Under the pieces are notes generated by a model. That model ran no database searches and was not told the DNA's origin. It saw only the letters and a program-made list of their open reading frames with translations. Shown piece after piece: positions 27,605 through 36,672 of a stretch of 64,000 nt of DNA (its first letter is position 1; each line of letters starts with the position of its first letter). Made by a program: the position numbers and the translations under genes. Source of the DNA: Effusibacillus lacus (GTDB lineage: Bacteria; Bacillota; Bacilli; Tumebacillales; Effusibacillaceae); NCBI RefSeq assembly GCF_002335525.1, contig NZ_BDUF01000112.1, positions 19,048-83,047 of the forward strand, in the 5' to 3' direction.

Positions 27605-28584
27605 GAAAATTGCGCAAATGCCCGTGACCGGGCTTTGCTGCTCATCTTCTGCCAGGTTACCGGATCATTCAGAAGTCTGACTACCGTGTCTGCGAATGAT
27701 TGGTAAAAGCGTGAATCGTAGTCAGGCAGTGAGTGGATTAACAAACCTGTTTCGCCGTCCTGAACGGTTGTGGAAAGGGCTCCTTGGCTGGTGGCGACCG
27801 TTGGAGTTCCGGCAGCCTGACATTCCATAGAAGCCAAACAAAACATTTCATAAGGTCCATCACACGGATAAATATGAAGCATACTTGCTTTCTGCTGCTT
27901 GATCAACTGTTCACGGGGAATATTTCCGAGATAATTGACTCCATCCAAACCTTTGAACAAACCGCGAAATTCATCAATTCCCGGCTCAAACCCCCAAAGG
28001 CTGTAATCCATGGTGATTACCAATGTGGCATCAGGTACTTGCTGTTTAATGAGAGAGTAAATGGCAGGAACGTGTTGAAGCCCTCTTTCCGGCGCTGAAC
28101 AGTAGATAAGCTGATTCTGTATTTTTTCCAGAGATTCCTTGTATTCGTCCGGATCAATGGCAAGACGGGCCTCATGAATCTTGTTGCTGTCTATGTGAAA
28201 TATATTGCGGATCATCTTCGTATGAAACGGGCTGATCGTGATGATTTTGTCTATATAAGGCAGATCCCTTTCGACAGTATTGTCGCCCGGATCGATGCAC
28301 CAATGAATTTTACAGGAAGCTCTTACGTCAGGGGAGGGGATGGCACACCGGAAACTGATAAAAACATCCCAATACTCTTCAATTTTAAATGACCGATAGT
28401 GGCGATACTGTACCCCGTTGTACAAACCTTCCCGGGAAGTGCTGTTAAATATGGTAACATGGTGCCGTTTCGCAAATTCACGCGAAATCCTTATCAGGGA
28501 TAATTGGGAACCGCCAACTCCTTTTATTTCAAGGTCACTGTCATTCCAGTCAAACGAAGAGTCGTAATAGAACGCAATTTTCAC
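27538..28584 (-). CDS. GT4-type glycosyltransferase
   Basis: GT-B fold glycosyltransferase, 348 aa from GTG at 28584 (AGGAGG ten bases upstream); the frame stays open to 28650 without an RBS. Features: IKGVGGSQLSLIRIS near the N terminus as acceptor-side glycine loop, and the donor-side PYEMFCLASMECQAAGTPTVAT (E-x7-E-like), then GETGLLI. Sugar donor unknown. It is monocistronic on the minus strand, starts divergently from the A10-tract GT2 gene, and its stop lies 67 bases inside the convergent SpsI-like gene. Confidence 0.85.
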   Translation of the reverse strand: MKIAFYYDSSFDWNDSDLEIKGVGGSQLSLIRISREFAKRHHVTIFNSTSREGLYNGVQYRHYRSFKIEEYWDVFISFRCAIPSPDVRASCKIHWCIDPGDNTVERDLPYIDKIITISPFHTKMIRNIFHIDSNKIHEARLAIDPDEYKESLEKIQNQLIYCSAPERGLQHVPAIYSLIKQQVPDATLVITMDYSLWGFEPGIDEFRGLFKGLDGVNYLGNIPREQLIKQQKASMLHIYPCDGPYEMFCLASMECQAAGTPTVATSQGALSTTVQDGETGLLIHSLPDYDSRFYQSFADTVVRLLNDPVTWQKMSSKARSRAFAQFSYRDLVSELENRFAVWSSSFTL

Positions 28585-28695
28585 CTGCTGCCATCCTCCT
28601 CTCCGGTAGTAATGAAGCCTTACGCTATATATAGAATCCATTTTAATCAATTATGAGTCTGCTTGACTGAAAATTCGCGGGGGGATAGCCGTGAG

Positions 28696-28705
28696 AAAAA
28701 AAAAA
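28696..28705 (+). repeat. A10 homopolymer at the start of a GT2 gene
   Basis: Ten consecutive A residues lie between a GTG at 28691, which has a strong GGGGGGAT RBS, and the GT2 reading frame, which is in a different phase. Removing one A would fuse the GTG start to the GT2 frame. Confidence 0.8.
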
Positions 28706-28712
28706 GAGCCGA

Positions 28713-29756
28713 TTGGAACTTCAGCAGCTCATCACAGTAATTATTCCGACTTTAAACGGTTCCAACCTGCTCGAAAGCTGTATTTCCAGCTTTATTCTAA
28801 CCGTTCGCAGCAGCAATTACGAATTGATTGTCGTAGATGATGGAAGCGACAAAGAGGAAAAGGAAAAGATCCGTTCCCTTGCTTGCAAATACAGAATCAA
28901 GGTAATCGAAATGCCGTCGCGCAAGAGTTATGCAAGAGCGGTTAACGCCGGCCTGCAGGCGGCATCCGGGAATTATGTATTGCTTTTAAATAATGATGTG
29001 GTTTTTCAGCAGACGGGTTGGTTGAACCGGATGCTGAAAACAGCGGAAGCGGCAGGGAATATAGGCATAGTTGGGTGTCGGCTGCTGTACCCTGACGGCA
29101 CAATCCAGCATGCCGGAGGCGCATTGTTTGCTCCCGAACATTATGAGCATCTGTATCGGGGCAAACCGGGCGATTTTCCAAAGGCCTGCCTAATTTACGA
29201 TGTTGCGTCCGTTACCGGTGCCCTGATGCTGATAAAAAGGGAAGTTCTCAATGAGATCGGCTTTTTATGCGAGGATTATCAGTTGTCATACGAGGATGTT
29301 GATTTTTGCCTTCGCGCCAGGCAGGCCGGGTGGCGAGTGGTATATTGCGGAACAGCGATTGCCATTCATAAGGAAGGGTCGACAAGGGGGAGAAGAAGGG
29401 AAGATAAGCCGGAACAATGGTACGAAGAGGAATTGCAATCCCACCAGACTTTTTGGACCCGCTGGCACGAATATGATTTGGTCCGGCCTTTAGCTTACCT
29501 TACCCTGTTTTTTTTTCTTTGCGAAACATCCAATCCGGATATCAATCAAAAACTGGTAAATTTGATGGCTGGCCTGCGGGAACAGGGATGCAGGATTGAG
29601 GTAGAAAAAATAGATTGTGAAGGCGCAATTTTGTTTGCCGACAATCGAAAACTGGCTTCCGTATGGAATCGGCATCCATTTCCACAAGACGTTCATGTCT
29701 GTATAAATATGGCTTCCCGTTTGGTCTCAAAGCCCAAATTTTACCAAAACTCATAA
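28713..29756 (+). CDS. GT2-family glycosyltransferase, possibly slippage-controlled start
   Basis: GT2 glycosyltransferase, 347 aa from TTG at 28713. GT-A domain features: TVIIPTLNGS, VVDDGSDKEE, YVLLLNNDVVF (DxD-like), and the base-side SYEDVDFCLRARQAGW. Residues about 250-347 form a short extra region. The TTG has only a weak GAG RBS, whereas a much better RBS/GTG lies upstream in another frame beyond an A10 run (see 28696). The C terminus ends at TAA 29756, but the adjacent frame continues with protein-like sequence to 29851, suggesting a shortened second domain. Confidence 0.85.
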   Translation: MELQQLITVIIPTLNGSNLLESCISSFILTVRSSNYELIVVDDGSDKEEKEKIRSLACKYRIKVIEMPSRKSYARAVNAGLQAASGNYVLLLNNDVVFQQTGWLNRMLKTAEAAGNIGIVGCRLLYPDGTIQHAGGALFAPEHYEHLYRGKPGDFPKACLIYDVASVTGALMLIKREVLNEIGFLCEDYQLSYEDVDFCLRARQAGWRVVYCGTAIAIHKEGSTRGRRREDKPEQWYEEELQSHQTFWTRWHEYDLVRPLAYLTLFFFLCETSNPDINQKLVNLMAGLREQGCRIEVEKIDCEGAILFADNRKLASVWNRHPFPQDVHVCINMASRLVSKPKFYQNS

Positions 29757-29834
29757 CGATTTCTTTTGTACCGGCATACCTTACGGTAGAGTTGGCAGGA
29801 AAGCTTATAGAGGATTGGAAGGAGGTTGGAGTTT

Positions 29835-31193
29835 TTGCCTCATCGTCCTAAGGTTAGCGCGATGTATTATGTGAAAAATGAGGAGGAGTTTTGTCCTTTT
29901 TCGATCCTTTCGATTTATAACGTCGCAGATGAAATCATTGTGATCGACAACGGTTCGACGGATGAAACCCGCAAACGGTTAAGTGTTTTTGACAAGGTAA
30001 GGTTGTTTGAGTCGACCGCAGAGGATTTCTCCGAGTTAGGCAATCTGGCCCTCTCAAAGTGTACGGGTGACTGGGTTCTCTATCTGGGCGGAGACGAAGT
30101 TTTCTACGAGGACATTGAAGAGGTGCTTCCGGTTCTGTTGCAGTACGATCAGATAGATGGTTACACCTGCCGATTTTTTAATCTGATGTTTGGCTGGGAC
30201 CATATGCAGAACGTCAATGAGTATGATAGCCGCTTTCAACGCATTTTCCTGTTTCGCAGAACTCCGGAAGTAAGGTTCATTAACCGGCTGCATGAATCAT
30301 TGGTTGGCTTAGGTCCTGTAATTGCGGACTCAGGCCTCCATTATGTTCATTACGGGTATGCCAAACCGATGCATTTTATTTTAAACAAGCTGAAACAATA
30401 CGCCAGAAAAATGGGGGATCCCTATTACTACGAGGGTAGAACGAGCAAACACTTTTGGGAACAGGCGGAGAGAAGGCCTTTTCCTTACGCTCACCCCGAT
30501 GTAATCAAGGACTATATCGAATCGAAGGGATATTGCGGCGGCGAGAGAAAACCCCGGGTGGAGATCGGCGAATTGAGAAAACGGTTGGATAATGCTGCTC
30601 GTTCCCATGTTACGGTCGATGAAAGCAAGGCAGAAAAGCGAATCAGATCATTGGAAATCGGCTGCCTGCCGAATTGCATCAGCCTTGGATTCGAACATCT
30701 GGACATTCGTCCGTTACCCCATGTGGACATTGTTGCCGATATTCGAAACATGCCTGTACCGGACAATACTTATGACGAAGTAATCGTTCCCGGCTATTTG
30801 TTGGAACATTTGCCCTATCACGATATTGGAAGGGCGCTGAGTGAGTGCCGCCGAATCGCTAAAGAGGGCGGTCACGTGATGGTTCGAATCTATGACGGAC
30901 GGCAAATCGCCACCGCTTACGCCAAGGGCGAAATCAGCAACGAAAGCTTCAACAAACTGATATTTGGAGACGACCGCGAAGGATGGGAGAGACACCGCTG
31001 CATCCTTGACAATGCCACTCTGACAGAATTGATGAAAAAGGCCGGATTGGAAAATGTGAAGCTGGAGTATTACGAAAATTGGATGGTTCAGATTGGCGGT
31101 TCGAAACCGGTAACAACGATTGGGGAACGCGCTGTGGCTCAGGATCTGTTTCTCCCTCACATCGGTCGTTTGAAAAAGAGGAATCAGCAATGA
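29835..31193 (+). CDS. Fused GT2 glycosyltransferase and SAM methyltransferase
   Basis: Two-domain protein of 452 aa. Residues about 5-240 are a GT2 of the SunS/TagA-like 'glycosyltransferase in peptide modification' type: YYVKNEEEFCPFSI, IVIDNGSTDETRKR and LYLGGDEVF. Residues about 275-440 are a class I methyltransferase with a reduced N-terminal motif (SLEIGCLPNCISLGF), LDIRPLPHVDIVADI, VPDNTYDEVIV and LLEHLPYHDIGRALSECRR parts typical of Methyltransf_11. TTG at 29835 has GGAGG 9 bases upstream; TTG at 29826 is too close to it. It may add and methylate the same sugar. Its stop overlaps the next ATG (ATGA). Confidence 0.85.
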   Translation: MPHRPKVSAMYYVKNEEEFCPFSILSIYNVADEIIVIDNGSTDETRKRLSVFDKVRLFESTAEDFSELGNLALSKCTGDWVLYLGGDEVFYEDIEEVLPVLLQYDQIDGYTCRFFNLMFGWDHMQNVNEYDSRFQRIFLFRRTPEVRFINRLHESLVGLGPVIADSGLHYVHYGYAKPMHFILNKLKQYARKMGDPYYYEGRTSKHFWEQAERRPFPYAHPDVIKDYIESKGYCGGERKPRVEIGELRKRLDNAARSHVTVDESKAEKRIRSLEIGCLPNCISLGFEHLDIRPLPHVDIVADIRNMPVPDNTYDEVIVPGYLLEHLPYHDIGRALSECRRIAKEGGHVMVRIYDGRQIATAYAKGEISNESFNKLIFGDDREGWERHRCILDNATLTELMKKAGLENVKLEYYENWMVQIGGSKPVTTIGERAVAQDLFLPHIGRLKKRNQQ

Positions 31194-32311
31194 AACTGAC
31201 TTTCAAATGTCCGGTTTTCGATGCATCCGGTTACGCAGAAGCTGCGAGAAACCTTATTTTCGGTCTGCTTGAGCGTGGATACCTTATCCGTATCCTGCCC
31301 AGGGATTGGAGCCAATTGGACTCGGGATTGCCTCCTGTACAAAAGAAAAAACTGCTGGATTTATGCGGATCCGATAGTTTCTCTGCAGGTCCGGTCATTC
31401 AAATTTGTGAAGCTCAAGATTTTCGCCTTTACCCGGGAAGAGTGAATATCGGAATGACAATGTTGGAATGTGACCGTCTTCCACCCCACTGGGCAAAAAA
31501 ATGCAACCAAATGGATCAGGTTTGGACACCGTCAACTTTCAACAGAAACACTTTTACCGCCAGCGGAGTAGACCCGGAAAAGATAAAGGTGGTTCCGATC
31601 GGGATTAACGCAGATAGATTCCATCCGGCGGTTCCCCCTCTATCTTATCTAAAGACCCAAGGCAGATTTGTGTTTGTATCCAATTTTGAATGGGTTCCGC
31701 GTAAAGGTTATGAATTTTTGCTGCAGGCTTACCTGGAAGAATTTACGTATGAGGATCCGGTGGCGTTAGTGATCAAGACATATGATGGCAGCGATTTCGA
31801 TCCGAACGGAAGTAAAATGCACCGCCTATGGAACGAAATGATCCAGCGGTCGGGAAACAAACAGCCGCCCCGGCTGCATTTGATTACACATGGAATGAAT
31901 TATGAAGAAATCCCTTCGTTGTACACTGCCGGCGACTGCTATATCATTTCCACGCGGGGAGAAGGGTGGAATTTGCCTGCATTGGAAGCCATGGCATCGG
32001 GGATTCCTGTAATTACTACCAATTGGTCAGCGCATCTGGACTTCGTGAATGAAGCAAACGGATATTTGATTCAGGTGGAGAAACTGGAGGAAATTCCCGC
32101 ATTGGGGATCCCCAATGATGAAATTTATCAGGGTTCCCATTGGGCGGTCCCTTCTTTGCCGGATATCCGCAGGCTCATGCGTTACACAATGGAGCATCCG
32201 GAAGAAGTCAGAGCAAAAGGCAAACTGGCAAGAGAACAGGTTATTCGCCGTTGGAGCACCCCCAGCATGATTGACCAAGTGATTCCTTTATTGCGCTCCC
32301 TGGAGGGATAA
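31190..32311 (+). CDS. GT4 glycosyltransferase
   Basis: GT4 glycosyltransferase, 373 aa. The ATG at 31190 overlaps the preceding stop; the longer frame from 31079 was rejected. Motifs: DASGYAEAARNLIFGL, the family-typical NIGMTMLECDRLPPHW, VWTPSTFNRNTFTASGV, VVPIGINADRFHP, VFVSNFEWVPRKGYE and the donor site GEGWNLPALEAMASGIPVI. Acceptor and sugar are unknown. Part of the tightly packed plus-strand series 28713-38173. Confidence 0.9.
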   Translation: MKLTFKCPVFDASGYAEAARNLIFGLLERGYLIRILPRDWSQLDSGLPPVQKKKLLDLCGSDSFSAGPVIQICEAQDFRLYPGRVNIGMTMLECDRLPPHWAKKCNQMDQVWTPSTFNRNTFTASGVDPEKIKVVPIGINADRFHPAVPPLSYLKTQGRFVFVSNFEWVPRKGYEFLLQAYLEEFTYEDPVALVIKTYDGSDFDPNGSKMHRLWNEMIQRSGNKQPPRLHLITHGMNYEEIPSLYTAGDCYIISTRGEGWNLPALEAMASGIPVITTNWSAHLDFVNEANGYLIQVEKLEEIPALGIPNDEIYQGSHWAVPSLPDIRRLMRYTMEHPEEVRAKGKLAREQVIRRWSTPSMIDQVIPLLRSLEG

Positions 32312-32317
32312 CTGGAT

Positions 32318-33385
32318 ATGAAAAAAATAAAAGTCGGTATGGTCATCCCTACATGGGGACAACAATGCGGAGTCGCCGATTACACAAAACAGTTAATTGA
32401 GCATACCCAAGACCAATCGATTACCGTGCAGGTTTATTCCGATGTAAATCCGGACCTGCCTTCCGTTATGAGAAAAGATGGGATTGATATCGCCCATTTT
32501 CAATATGAACATTCGATCTATGACTTTACTGCCTTATATCAGATTCTGACTGCTTTGCAGCAGCAATCAATCCCTATTGTCACCACACTGCACTCATGGA
32601 GCAGCGAGTTGGCTTGTCATAATTTGTTGATATCCGGCAGGAGCTGCATTGTCATCGTTCATTCCGAACAAATGAAACAACTGTGCCTTGCTGACGGTTT
32701 CCGGCAGGAACAATTGGCCGTAATGCCGATCGGCTGCCAGTCTTTTCCGCTGCAGCCAGCTGACAAAACGAGAAAGTTGTTTACCATCAACGGACATCCT
32801 TCCATCGGCTTTTTTGGTTTTCCTTTTCCGCATAAAGGGATCGCCAATCTGATGGATGCCCTGATCGAATTGAAGGCTTATTTTCCCGATTTGAAAGGCT
32901 ATTTTTTCTCCCATTATCCCAATTACCTCGATCACGAACATCCCTACTATTCGTTTTATCAGAAACTGCAAACCCGGTTTGAAAAAAATGACTATCTAAT
33001 CTGGATAAAAGAATATCTGCCAGAGCCAGCGATTGTGAATTTGCTGAGCACAATGGATATGAATGTGCTTCCCTATGTGGAACACAACCAAAAAGGAATT
33101 TCGGCAGCAGTGCGGCTGATGCTGGCTGCCAGGAGACCGGTCATTACAACGAATTACCTGTATTTTTCCGATTTGAAAAATGAAGTCTTCAAAATGCCGA
33201 ACGCGGAAGCGGATACCATCGCCTCCTCCATATGCCGGGTTTTCCTGCATTCCAGCCTGCAGCAAGAGTTGATCGCAAAGGGAGACTTATTTCTCAAAGA
33301 CAACAGTTGGGAGAAAGTCGGTCGGGCATACAGAGAATTTTATAAACAAAATCTTAGTAAAAAAGCGGGTGAGGAGAGACGATGA
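32318..33385 (+). CDS. GT4-like glycosyltransferase
   Basis: GT-B type glycosyltransferase, 355 aa. It opens with VGMVIPTWGQQCGVADYTK, a start shared with many GT4 enzymes of surface-glycan loci (CGxAxYT). C-terminal features are SIGFFGFPFPHKGIANLMDAL and a donor region KGISAAVRLMLAARRPVITT, in which the usual first Glu of E-x7-E is not obvious. ATG has GGAGGG about ten bases upstream inside the previous gene's end. The stop overlaps the next start (ATGA). Activity is likely but the donor site is atypical. Confidence 0.82.
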   Translation: MKKIKVGMVIPTWGQQCGVADYTKQLIEHTQDQSITVQVYSDVNPDLPSVMRKDGIDIAHFQYEHSIYDFTALYQILTALQQQSIPIVTTLHSWSSELACHNLLISGRSCIVIVHSEQMKQLCLADGFRQEQLAVMPIGCQSFPLQPADKTRKLFTINGHPSIGFFGFPFPHKGIANLMDALIELKAYFPDLKGYFFSHYPNYLDHEHPYYSFYQKLQTRFEKNDYLIWIKEYLPEPAIVNLLSTMDMNVLPYVEHNQKGISAAVRLMLAARRPVITTNYLYFSDLKNEVFKMPNAEADTIASSICRVFLHSSLQQELIAKGDLFLKDNSWEKVGRAYREFYKQNLSKKAGEERR

Positions 33386-34341
33386 GAAAAGTTTTAATTA
33401 CCGGCATTACCGGATTTGCCGGAAGCCATTTGGCAGAATGGGTATTAAGCAATCAAAAGGACGTTGAAGTCTACGGCACCTATCGGGTAAGGAGCCGGAT
33501 GGAAAATATTCAGGATATCCTCAGTGAAATCCACTTGTATGAATGCGAATTGAAAGATCCTCACTCTGTTTCCGAAATGATTAAAAAAATCAAACCGGAT
33601 GTGATTTTTCATTTGGCGGCTCAGAGTTTTGTGCCCACTTCCTGGAATTCCCCCGGGGAGACTCTGATTGCCAACCAAGTCGGACAGTTAAACTTATTTG
33701 AAGCGGTACTGAAGCACGACCTGGATTGCAGGATTCAGATCGCTTGTTCCAGTGAAGAGTACGGTCAGGTATATCCGGATGAAGTGCCGATTAAAGAGGA
33801 GAATCCTCTGCGTCCATTGAGCCCCTATGCGGTAAGCAAAGTGGGGCAGGATTATCTGGGATATCAGTATCACAAAAGTTACGGGCTGAAAGTGTTTCGC
33901 ACCCGCACTTTTAACCATACCGGCCCCCGGCGGGGAGAATCGTTTGTTACCTCAAACTTTGCGAAGCAAATTGCGGAAATCGAAAAAGGGAACAACCCTC
34001 CGGTGATTTATGTGGGAAATTTAAAGGCAAAACGGGACTTTACCGATGTAAGGGATGTAGTGAGAGCCTATTGGTTGGCAGTTGAAAAGGGAGTTCCCGG
34101 AGAAGTTTATAACATCGCTTCCGGAGTTACTTATACGATTGAAGAGATGCTGCATAAGCTGCTGCGGATGAGCAAAGCGGAAATTGAAATCCGGCAGGAT
34201 CCAGGCAGAATGAGACCATCCGACGTGGATATTTTGTTGGGCAATTATGAGAAGTTTCATAAACAAACCGGCTGGAAACCGGAAATCCCTTTTGACCAAA
34301 CATTACAGGACTTGCTTGATTATTGGCGGGCCAGAGTTTAG
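33382..34341 (+). CDS. GDP-mannose 4,6-dehydratase-like SDR
   Basis: Extended SDR, 319 aa, of the GDP-mannose 4,6-dehydratase/RMD group. Motifs: ITGITGFAGSHLAEW (NAD loop), FHLAAQSFV, active site CSSEEYGQV and YAVSK, RTFNHTGPRRG, and DFTDVRDVVRAYWLA. It would convert GDP-mannose, supplied by ManC at 25799, to GDP-4-keto-6-deoxymannose, or reduce that product to GDP-rhamnose; the two enzyme types are too similar to separate by eye. It is shorter than classic Gmd (about 340-370). Coupled by ATGA to the GT4 before it. Confidence 0.82.
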   Translation: MRKVLITGITGFAGSHLAEWVLSNQKDVEVYGTYRVRSRMENIQDILSEIHLYECELKDPHSVSEMIKKIKPDVIFHLAAQSFVPTSWNSPGETLIANQVGQLNLFEAVLKHDLDCRIQIACSSEEYGQVYPDEVPIKEENPLRPLSPYAVSKVGQDYLGYQYHKSYGLKVFRTRTFNHTGPRRGESFVTSNFAKQIAEIEKGNNPPVIYVGNLKAKRDFTDVRDVVRAYWLAVEKGVPGEVYNIASGVTYTIEEMLHKLLRMSKAEIEIRQDPGRMRPSDVDILLGNYEKFHKQTGWKPEIPFDQTLQDLLDYWRARV

Positions 34342-34355
34342 CCGGGTGACCGAAT

Positions 34356-35567
34356 TTGACAATCAAAAAGGTGCTGCTGGTAAGTCACGACTCCAATCCT
34401 GAAATGGTTACCGGTTCCGAAAAGGTATTGCTGATGGTTGCTTTCGTTCTGCAAAAATTGCAGCTTGAGGTAATGTGGTTCAGTCCGCAACCCGGACTGT
34501 CCACGCAAAGAGCGATTGAGATGGGGGTAAAGGCAAAAGTGATTCCTTTTCCTTTGCTGTGGAGTTTTATTCATGCCCCCAACAGCTTGCCTGATGAATT
34601 GAATTTGCTGCAGCAGGATGCGGAAGGCGGTCAGCTTGAGCAGGCAATCGCCTGTTATTCGCCGGATTTGATTGTGGCCAACAGTGTCATTAATGTAATG
34701 CCGGCATTGATTGCCCGTAAACGAGAAATACCCTTATGGTGGTATATCCACGAAGTCATGCCAAACCAGGATGGGATGCATCCTCTCTTAACGCTGATTT
34801 TGTCCCACTCCAGTCAAATCCTGGTCCCATCACGGGCGGTTAAGGATTCCCTTTCCCAATCTGCCGGCAGAACAGATTCAATTGTTTTACTGCCTTACGG
34901 TGTAGAGATTCCTCCCTATAAGTCGATTGCGAAAAAAAGAAAAATCACCCGTAGCCAGAACGGGTGGACCGACAACCGGATTGTGATCGGATGGTTCGGA
35001 TCGGTTTATCCGGGAAAAGGATTGCTGGAAGTAGTCCGTGCAGCTGTTCTCTTCAAACACATTCCGAATGTTACCGTGGTTGCTGCGGGCAATATCGTCG
35101 ACCCCGGATATTTCACTCTCTGCATGGAGGAATCGAAACAGCTTGCTTCCGTAGAGTTTCAATATCGGGGGATCGTCCCGGCAATCGAAGACATTCTGCC
35201 TGCAGTAGATGTGGTTGTTGTCCCCAGTTTGGTGGAAGAAGCTTTTCCCAATGTGGTATTGGAGGCGATGGCATTCGGTAAAGCGATCGTTGCCTATCAA
35301 TCGGGCAGCCTGAAAGAGATGATCATTCATCAGAAAACCGGTCTGTTGACAGACAAAGGGGATATCCAGTCGGTAAGTGCGCTGCTGACAAGTTTAATTC
35401 AAGATCCGGAAAAAATCAGAAGACTGGGATCCCATGGCCGAAAACGCGCCGCCCGAATCTACGCATTTAAACGTTTCGAGAGCCGCCTGCAAAGAACCTT
35501 CTTGCAATGGATCGCATTAAATCAGCAGGAAAGAAGTGGGAACAACAATGAGAATTCCATTCGTTGA
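34356..35567 (+). CDS. GT4 glycosyltransferase
   Basis: GT4 enzyme, 403 aa, starting at TTG 34356 with GGGTGA six bases upstream. Motifs: VLLVSHDSNPEMVTGSEK (N-terminal Gly loop region), WWYIHEVMP, LVPSRAVKDSL, VIGWFGSVYPGKGLLEVV and donor site EEAFPNVVLEAMAFGKAIVA with the E-x7-E pair. The 3' end overlaps the aminotransferase start by 20 bases. Sugar donor unknown. Confidence 0.9.
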   Translation: MTIKKVLLVSHDSNPEMVTGSEKVLLMVAFVLQKLQLEVMWFSPQPGLSTQRAIEMGVKAKVIPFPLLWSFIHAPNSLPDELNLLQQDAEGGQLEQAIACYSPDLIVANSVINVMPALIARKREIPLWWYIHEVMPNQDGMHPLLTLILSHSSQILVPSRAVKDSLSQSAGRTDSIVLLPYGVEIPPYKSIAKKRKITRSQNGWTDNRIVIGWFGSVYPGKGLLEVVRAAVLFKHIPNVTVVAAGNIVDPGYFTLCMEESKQLASVEFQYRGIVPAIEDILPAVDVVVVPSLVEEAFPNVVLEAMAFGKAIVAYQSGSLKEMIIHQKTGLLTDKGDIQSVSALLTSLIQDPEKIRRLGSHGRKRAARIYAFKRFESRLQRTFLQWIALNQQERSGNNNENSIR

Positions 35568-36672
35568 TTTAAAGGCCCAATACAGTTTAATCCGGACTGA
35601 GGTGGAGGAAGCGATCCAAAAGGTCCTCGAAAGCGGTCAATATGTAATGGGAGACAATGTGGCAGAGTTTGAGCATGAGGCGGCCGACTATTTGCAAGCA
35701 GCCGAAGCGGTTTCAGTCGGCAACGGCAGCGATGCGTTGTATTTGTCATTAAAGGCATTTGATATCGGACCGGGTGATGAAGTCATTACCACCCCATTTT
35801 CATTTGTAGCTACAGGTGACTCGATTTTGCGAACGGGTGCGGTACCCGTGTTTGTGGATATAGACCCTGATTCCTTCAATCTGGATCCGCAGCAAATTGA
35901 AGAGCGAATCACCAACCGGACGAAGGCAATTTTACCGGTGCATCTTTACGGCCAATGTGCCTTAATGGACAAAATTACAGAAATTGCAAACAAGCATTCT
36001 CTGATCGTGATTGAAGACGCATGCCAAGCTTTTGGATCCGGTTTTTCCGGGCAGAAAGCGGGTACTTGGGGACATGCCGGATGTTTTTCCTTTTTTCCGA
36101 CCAAGAATCTTGGCGCTTTTGGAGACGGAGGCATGATTACCTGTTCCAACCGGGACCTGGCTAAAAAAATCAGGCTGCTGCGGGAACATGGCAGCGAATC
36201 CAGATATCATCATACAATGCTAGGCATAAACAGCCGGCTTGACGAAATCCAGGCCGCTGTCCTGAGGATTAAGCTCAGGTACATTGACGCATGGAACAGG
36301 AAGCGAAGAGAGATAGCAGCCCAATACAGCTCCCTCCTGCAGGGCCTCCCGCTGGTACTCCCGCAAACCAAGCCGGCCGCTGATCACATTTATCATCTAT
36401 TTACGGTCCGAACGTCCGATAGTCGCGAAAGGACAGAATTGATTACTTTCCTCGGGCAAAATGGCATACAGGTGTCCGTGCATTACCCAAAACCTATCTA
36501 TTTGCAGCCCAGTTATCAACAGCTGGGATACAAACAGGGCCTGTGTCCGGTGGCGGAGCAGCTGTCACAACAAGTGCTTTGTCTGCCGCTTTATCCCGAG
36601 ATGGCCGGGAAAGCGGTTTTGCATGTGGCCCGCAGTGTAATTGCGTTTTATAAAGGTGGAGGAGATTCATGA
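35548..36672 (+). CDS. DegT/DnrJ-family sugar aminotransferase
   Basis: PLP-dependent sugar aminotransferase, 374 aa. It begins MRIPFVDLKAQY, typical of the family; ATG 35548 is chosen on that basis although a GTG at 35536 is in frame. PLP elements are VGNGSDALYLSLKA, the Asp in VIEDACQAFG and the Schiff-base Lys in FFPTKNLGAFGDGG. It is followed without gap by a Gfo/Idh/MocA dehydrogenase and an acyltransferase. The trio fits oxidation at C3, amination to a 3-amino sugar, and N-acetylation, as in UDP-GlcNAc3NAc or dTDP-Fuc3NAc routes. Confidence 0.9.
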   Translation: MRIPFVDLKAQYSLIRTEVEEAIQKVLESGQYVMGDNVAEFEHEAADYLQAAEAVSVGNGSDALYLSLKAFDIGPGDEVITTPFSFVATGDSILRTGAVPVFVDIDPDSFNLDPQQIEERITNRTKAILPVHLYGQCALMDKITEIANKHSLIVIEDACQAFGSGFSGQKAGTWGHAGCFSFFPTKNLGAFGDGGMITCSNRDLAKKIRLLREHGSESRYHHTMLGINSRLDEIQAAVLRIKLRYIDAWNRKRREIAAQYSSLLQGLPLVLPQTKPAADHIYHLFTVRTSDSRERTELITFLGQNGIQVSVHYPKPIYLQPSYQQLGYKQGLCPVAEQLSQQVLCLPLYPEMAGKAVLHVARSVIAFYKGGGDS

